From NCBI RefSeq assembly GCF_002003465.1, contig NZ_BDDQ01000003.1, positions 62,063-126,062 of the forward strand: 64,000 bases of DNA, read 5' to 3'. The position numbers were made by a program, and so were the translations under genes. This document shows, one piece after another, positions 60,211-64,000 of the stretch (positions are counted from its first letter, which is position 1; each line of letters opens with the position of its first letter). The notes under the pieces are model-generated. The model made no database searches. It saw only the letters and a list, made by a program, of their open reading frames with translations, and was not told the origin of the DNA. The DNA is from Caenibacillus caldisaponilyticus. GTDB lineage: Bacteria > Bacillota > Bacilli > Bacillales > Sporolactobacillaceae.

Positions 60211-61350
60211 TTGAATTTCCTTTTTACCGAGGAACAGGAGATGTTGCGTCGGACGGTCCGGACATTCGCCGAAAATGAGATCGCCCCGGAAGTGGCGCGC
60301 ATGGAAGCCGAAGACCGTTTTCCCGTCGAACTGGTGAAAAAGATGGGCGAGCTTGGCCTCACGGGCATGGTCGTTCCGGAAAAATATGGCGGAACGGGCA
60401 TGGATTTCATGTCGTACATCATCGCCGTCCACGAGATTTCGAAGGTGAGCGCAACCGCCGGCGTCATATTGTCCGTCCACACGTCGGTCGCCACGAACCC
60501 GATCCTTTATTTCGGCACGGAAGCGCAAAAGCGGAAGTACGTTCCGAAACTCGCGCGGGCCGAAAATATCGGGGCGTTCGCCCTGACCGAACCCGAGGCG
60601 GGCTCCGATGCCGCCGGCATCCGCACCCGGGCGGTTCGACGGGGCGATCACTATGTGATCAACGGGGCGAAAGTGTTTATCACCAACGGTGCCGCCGCCG
60701 ACGTTTTCATCGTGTTCGCGAAAACCGATCCCGATGCGGGGCGCCGGGGCATTTCGGCGTTTATCGTGGAAAGGAATACGCCCGGCTTTTCGATCGGCAA
60801 ACCCGAGCGAAAAATGGGGCTGAACGGTTCGGGCACCGTTCCCTTGCAGTTCGAAGACGCGTTGGTGCCGGTCGAAAACCGGCTCGGCGATGAAGGAGAA
60901 GGATTTAAAGTCGCGATGAGCAACTTAAACTACGGACGGATCGGCATTGCCGCCCAAGCATTGGGCATCGCCGAAGCGGCGTTCGAACACGCGCGCCGCT
61001 ACGCCCAAGAGCGGCGGCAATTCGGAGCGCCGATCGGGCGCCAACAGGCAATTGCCTTTAAGCTCGCTGACCTCGCTACCCGTATCGAAGCGGCGCGGCT
61101 GCTCGTTTACCGCGGCGCCCGCATCGTCCAGGAAGGGGAGGCGTGCGCGAAAGAGGCGTCGATGGCTAAGCTGTTCGCTTCACAGACGGCGGTAAGGGCG
61201 GCGGTCGAAGCGGTGCAAATCTTCGGCGGTTACGGCTACACAAAGGATTACCCCGTCGAGCGCTTTTTCCGTGATGCGAAGGTCACGGAAATCTATGAAG
61301 GCACGAGTGAAATTCAACGCATGGTCATCAGCAAACATCTATTAAGTTAG
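60211..61350 (+). CDS. Acyl-CoA dehydrogenase
   Basis: This 379-residue flavoenzyme introduces the double bond of beta-oxidation. It follows the short/branched-chain pattern: [11 protein letters not shown] (FAD contact), [15 protein letters not shown], and the catalytic Glu in [12 protein letters not shown] near the C-terminus. TTG 60211 after GGAGGAGGG is preferred over the earlier open frame. It is closely related to the second dehydrogenase downstream and could differ from it in chain-length preference. It resembles B. subtilis MmgC. Confidence 0.93.
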   Translation: MNFLFTEEQEMLRRTVRTFAENEIAPEVARMEAEDRFPVELVKKMGELGLTGMVVPEKYGGTGMDFMSYIIAVHEISKVSATAGVILSVHTSVATNPILYFGTEAQKRKYVPKLARAENIGAFALTEPEAGSDAAGIRTRAVRRGDHYVINGAKVFITNGAAADVFIVFAKTDPDAGRRGISAFIVERNTPGFSIGKPERKMGLNGSGTVPLQFEDALVPVENRLGDEGEGFKVAMSNLNYGRIGIAAQALGIAEAAFEHARRYAQERRQFGAPIGRQQAIAFKLADLATRIEAARLLVYRGARIVQEGEACAKEASMAKLFASQTAVRAAVEAVQIFGGYGYTKDYPVERFFRDAKVTEIYEGTSEIQRMVISKHLLS

Positions 61351-61438
61351 CGGCAATCATTTTTGCGGGCGCTGGCCTTAGAAATAGGCCGCGGTTTTAA
61401 AGCGCAAAATGCGGGCAACGCGACATGGGACAGCCTCT

Positions 61439-61465
61439 TTCCGCCTTCACATTTGTAAAGGCGGA
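61439..61465. repeat. Hairpin between the two acyl-CoA dehydrogenase genes
   Basis: TTCCGCCTT and AAGGCGGAA are a perfect nine-base inverted repeat with no T-run. It could slow decay of the upstream mRNA or weaken read-through between the two genes. Confidence 0.45.
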
Positions 61466-61511
61466 ACAACTTTTCAACCGCCGGTTCATTAAATAAAAGG
61501 GAGAGGACACG

Positions 61512-62657
61512 ATGAATTTCCGATTGAGCGAAGAACATGAAATGTTGCGGAAGATGGTTCGGGAATTTGCGGAAAAGGAAGTGGCGCCGACGGCCGCGGA
61601 AAGGGATGAAACGGAGCGCTTTGACCGCAGCATTTTTGAAAAAATGGCCGAACTCGGCCTGACCGGCATCCCGTGGCCGGAAGCGTACGGCGGCATCGGG
61701 GCCGATTACCTGAGCTACGTCATCGCCGTGGAAGAATTATCGCGGGTCGACGCTTCGGTCGGCGTGACGCTGTCGGCGCACACCTCGCTCGCCGGGTGGC
61801 CGGTGTATAAGTTCGGCACCGAGGAACAAAAGCAAAAATATTTGCGGCCGATGGCGGAAGGCAAGAAGCTCGGCGCTTACGGCTTGACCGAGCCCGGCTC
61901 GGGTTCGGACGCCGGCGCCATGCGCACGACCGCGAAACGGGAAGGCGACGATTACGTTCTGAACGGCACGAAGATCTTCACGACGAACGGCGGCGAAGCC
62001 GACATTTACATCGTTTTCGCCTTGACCGACCCGAGCCAAAAACATAAAGGGACGACCGCCTTCATCGTCGAAAAGGGCACGCCCGGATTCTCGTTCGGCA
62101 AAAAGGAGAAAAAGCTCGGCATCCGGTCGTCTCCCACGTTGGAACTCATTTTCGAAGATTGCCGGATCCCGAAAGAGAACCGATTGGGTGCCGAAGGCGA
62201 AGGGTTCAAAATCGCGATGATGACCCTCGACGGCGGCCGGAACGGGATCGCCGCCCAAGCGGTCGGCATCGCTCAAGGCGCGCTTGACGCCGCGATCGCT
62301 TATGCGAAAGAACGCCATCAATTCGGGCAACCGATCGCGCGGCAACAAGCCATCAGCTTCAAATTGGCGGACATGGCCACGAAAATCGAGGCCGCTCGGC
62401 TGTTGACCTACCAAGCGGCGTGGCTGGAAAGCGAAGGCTTGCCCTACGGCAAAGCGTCGGCGATGTCGAAGCTTTACGCCGGAGATATCGCGATGGAAGT
62501 CACCATCGATGCCGTGCAAATCTTCGGCGGATACGGCTACACAAAAGATTATCCGGTTGAACGCTTCATGCGCGACGCCAAGATTACGCAGATCTACGAA
62601 GGGACGAACGAAATCCAACGCCTCGTCATTTCGCGCTATCTGTTAAACAACCATTAA
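61512..62657 (+). CDS. acdA: Acyl-CoA dehydrogenase AcdA
   Basis: This 381-residue enzyme has the same architecture as the preceding one: an N-terminal helical domain, [12 protein letters not shown] and the beta-domain, then [20 protein letters not shown] and the catalytic Glu in [12 protein letters not shown]. It most resembles AcdA of B. subtilis, the fadF partner. GGGAGAGG stands seven bases before the ATG. With fadF and ETF (not in window) it feeds electrons to the respiratory chain. Confidence 0.95.
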   Translation: MNFRLSEEHEMLRKMVREFAEKEVAPTAAERDETERFDRSIFEKMAELGLTGIPWPEAYGGIGADYLSYVIAVEELSRVDASVGVTLSAHTSLAGWPVYKFGTEEQKQKYLRPMAEGKKLGAYGLTEPGSGSDAGAMRTTAKREGDDYVLNGTKIFTTNGGEADIYIVFALTDPSQKHKGTTAFIVEKGTPGFSFGKKEKKLGIRSSPTLELIFEDCRIPKENRLGAEGEGFKIAMMTLDGGRNGIAAQAVGIAQGALDAAIAYAKERHQFGQPIARQQAISFKLADMATKIEAARLLTYQAAWLESEGLPYGKASAMSKLYAGDIAMEVTIDAVQIFGGYGYTKDYPVERFMRDAKITQIYEGTNEIQRLVISRYLLNNH

Positions 62658-62852
62658 TCGTAGGCGGCCATCTTGCTTGATAGAAAGGGTTTGCGGACGA
62701 TGGGCCGCCCGCTGAAGGGACCAGCCGAAGCGGACGGCGGGGCTGATCAATACGGCATGCCGTGCGGCGCCCATCCGCATGGCGCCGCCTTAAAGCCGCG
62801 CCGGGCCAGGCGGCCGGGACACTGACACCGATCACGAACCGAGGGGAAGACC

Positions 62853-63848
62853 ATGCATCCGCTCGCGGAAGGCATCAAAAACCGGAATTTGCGGGCGCTC
62901 GCCCGCGCGATCACTTATGTCGAAAACGATCATCCCGAAAAGCTCGCGCTGATGAGCGACCTTTATCGGTTAAGGAAGGGCGCTTATTATGTCGGCATCA
63001 CCGGCGCGCCGGGGGCCGGAAAGAGCACGCTCGTCAACCGTTTGATCGGGCATTTGCGCGCGGCGCATCGGAGCGTTGCGGTTCTCGCCGTCGATCCGAC
63101 CAGCCCGTTCAGCGGCGGGGCGATCTTGGGCGATCGGGTGCGCATGGCGACGCATTTTACGGATCCGGACGTCTATATCCGCAGCATGGGCACGCGGGGC
63201 AGCCTCGGCGGTTTGTCTCGTTCGGCGAAGGATGCCGTCAGAATCCTTGACGCCTTTGGATTTGACGTCATTCTGATCGAAACGGTGGGGGTCGGGCAAT
63301 CCGAGCTCGACATCATGGAAATCGCTGAAACGACCGCGGTCGTCGTCACGCCGGGGACGGGCGATGTCGTCCAAGTGTTCAAAGCCGGCGTCATGGAGAT
63401 CGCCGACGTGTTTGTGATCAATAAGGCCGATTTGCCGGGCGCGGGGCCCCTTCACGGACAGATTAATGCCATGCTCGACCTCGTTCGCGCTGCCGGTGGA
63501 TGGCGTCCGCCCGTCGTCCGGGTCAGCGCCACAAAAGGGGAAGGCCTCGCCGAGCTGTGGGAAGCTTGCTGTAACCATCGACAATATTTAAGCGACACGG
63601 GCTCCGGGGTTCACCGCCGCCGCATCATTCGGCGGAAAGAGATATTGGAAATCGTGCGCGATGAAGCGCTCCGCCGCTTGGAAGAACGGTTTTTGCGCGA
63701 GCTCGACAACATCTTGGAGACGGAAGATTTGGATCCCTATTCCGGCGCGGCGAAGCTCATGGCCCGGTGGTCGGAAGCCGGCGGTCGGTGTTTTCCGGAA
63801 CAGCCCGATGAGCGGGCCGCGGCGGATCGTGAAGCGCCGGATTCGTGA
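62853..63848 (+). CDS. meaB: Methylmalonyl-CoA mutase-associated GTPase MeaB (ArgK-type)
   Basis: This 331-residue G3E GTPase protects and reactivates B12-dependent acyl-CoA mutases. It has the P-loop GAPGAGKS (51-58), a switch I segment DPTSPFSGGAILGDRVRM, ETVGVGQSE (switch II) and NKADLPG (guanine specificity). GAGGGGAAG lies before the ATG. Its presence suggests that a B12-dependent mutase gene, perhaps isobutyryl-CoA or methylmalonyl-CoA mutase, lies beyond the window edge, tying the cluster to branched-chain or odd-chain acyl-CoA use. Confidence 0.94.
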   Translation: MHPLAEGIKNRNLRALARAITYVENDHPEKLALMSDLYRLRKGAYYVGITGAPGAGKSTLVNRLIGHLRAAHRSVAVLAVDPTSPFSGGAILGDRVRMATHFTDPDVYIRSMGTRGSLGGLSRSAKDAVRILDAFGFDVILIETVGVGQSELDIMEIAETTAVVVTPGTGDVVQVFKAGVMEIADVFVINKADLPGAGPLHGQINAMLDLVRAAGGWRPPVVRVSATKGEGLAELWEACCNHRQYLSDTGSGVHRRRIIRRKEILEIVRDEALRRLEERFLRELDNILETEDLDPYSGAAKLMARWSEAGGRCFPEQPDERAAADREAPDS

Positions 63849-63954
63849 TCGGCGACGGCACGAAAGCGCGCTGCCGGCGGCGAGCTTGGATGAAAACGCT
63901 CGGGCTGCCGAAAGGGGGCGGCTTGAGCGCTCTGCCCATTAAGGGGGTGTGACG

Positions 63955-64000
63955 ATGGCGGAAAAAAACGTCCAATCGACGGTCAAAGACGAAGCGTTGA
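63955..64000 (+). CDS. Start of a gene, probably a TetR-family regulator (partial)
   Basis: AAGGGGGTG precedes an ATG that opens MAEKNVQSTVKDEAL before the window ends. This N-terminus resembles that of TetR-type acyl-CoA regulators in the same place in Bacillales, but 15 residues are too few to be certain. If so, it is a candidate for binding the fadF operator. Confidence 0.45.
   Translation, partial: MAEKNVQSTVKDEAL

Noticed and set aside
1-64000. CRISPR array, insertion sequence or prophage
   Set aside because: No regularly spaced repeats, transposase or phage structural genes were seen on either strand.

Overview
The window is chromosomal DNA of a spore-forming member of the Bacillales, most likely a Bacillaceae thermophile or moderate thermophile (Geobacillus/Caldibacillus-like). 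This is inferred from the moderately high G+C, the strong AGGAGG ribosome-binding sites, the frequent TTG/GTG starts, the spore genes gerQ and pbpG, and blocks of families that neighbour one another in Bacillus subtilis: ywdK-gerQ, hemQ-lipL, ywfO-ywgA, ywhD-pbpG-speE-speB-ywiB and ywjE(clsB)-fadF-acdA. There is no rRNA, CRISPR array, insertion sequence or prophage. The only tRNA-like sequence is a broken tRNA-Arg.

Layout. 0-3.3 kb: an aldehyde dehydrogenase, a small membrane protein and an MscS channel. 3.7-9.2 kb: a fructose PTS operon fruR-fruK-fruA followed by ptsI, with a CcpA-type cre at the promoter and no ptsH. 9.4-13.1 kb: a MecA_N-type penicillin-binding lipoprotein, a C39-like peptidase and a VOC protein. 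13.3-19.4 kb: a phosphorus-acquisition block with phnC-phnE-phnE on the plus strand, an unrecognised membrane-anchored protein, phnD on the opposite strand, and a cyclic-nucleotide phosphodiesterase/5'-nucleotidase broken by a one-base frameshift. 19.5-23.4 kb: ung and three oxidoreductases. 23.5-29.5 kb: a small acidic ORF, Hsp20, a TerC-family (YkoY-type) Mn efflux gene under a yybP-ykoY riboswitch, a beta-hydroxyacid dehydrogenase, an unrecognised large membrane protein and a second TerC gene. 29.6-35.0 kb: an amidase, then a divergent unit of dicarboxylate/amino-acid symporter, LysR regulator and DapB-like amine dehydrogenase.

35.3-46 kb: DUF1499, ywdK, the tRNA remnant, gerQ, hemQ (coproheme decarboxylase), a succinate-type CoA transferase, lipL, the HD hydrolase ywfO, ywgA, two GNAT acetyltransferases, a Nudix hydrolase and ywhD. 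46.5-52.1 kb: the spore penicillin-binding protein gene pbpG, a roughly 1 kb gene-free stretch, then the polyamine genes speE and speB and ywiB. 52.4-55 kb: a XapX-type membrane peptide, an alpha/beta hydrolase and a cardiolipin synthase (clsB). 55.2-64 kb: a fatty-acid or branched-chain acyl-CoA degradation cluster with fadF, thiolase, 3-hydroxyacyl-CoA dehydrogenase, two acyl-CoA dehydrogenases, meaB and the start of a probable TetR-type regulator. It carries a TGAATG/CATTCA operator at the fadF promoter and a near-consensus cre before the thiolase.

The regulatory elements are the most distinctive part of the window. Sequence inspection suggests an unusual four-segment RNA switch downstream of the Mn aptamer, several cre sites, a TetR-type operator with a shortened spacer, and direct repeats placed inside promoter spacers.
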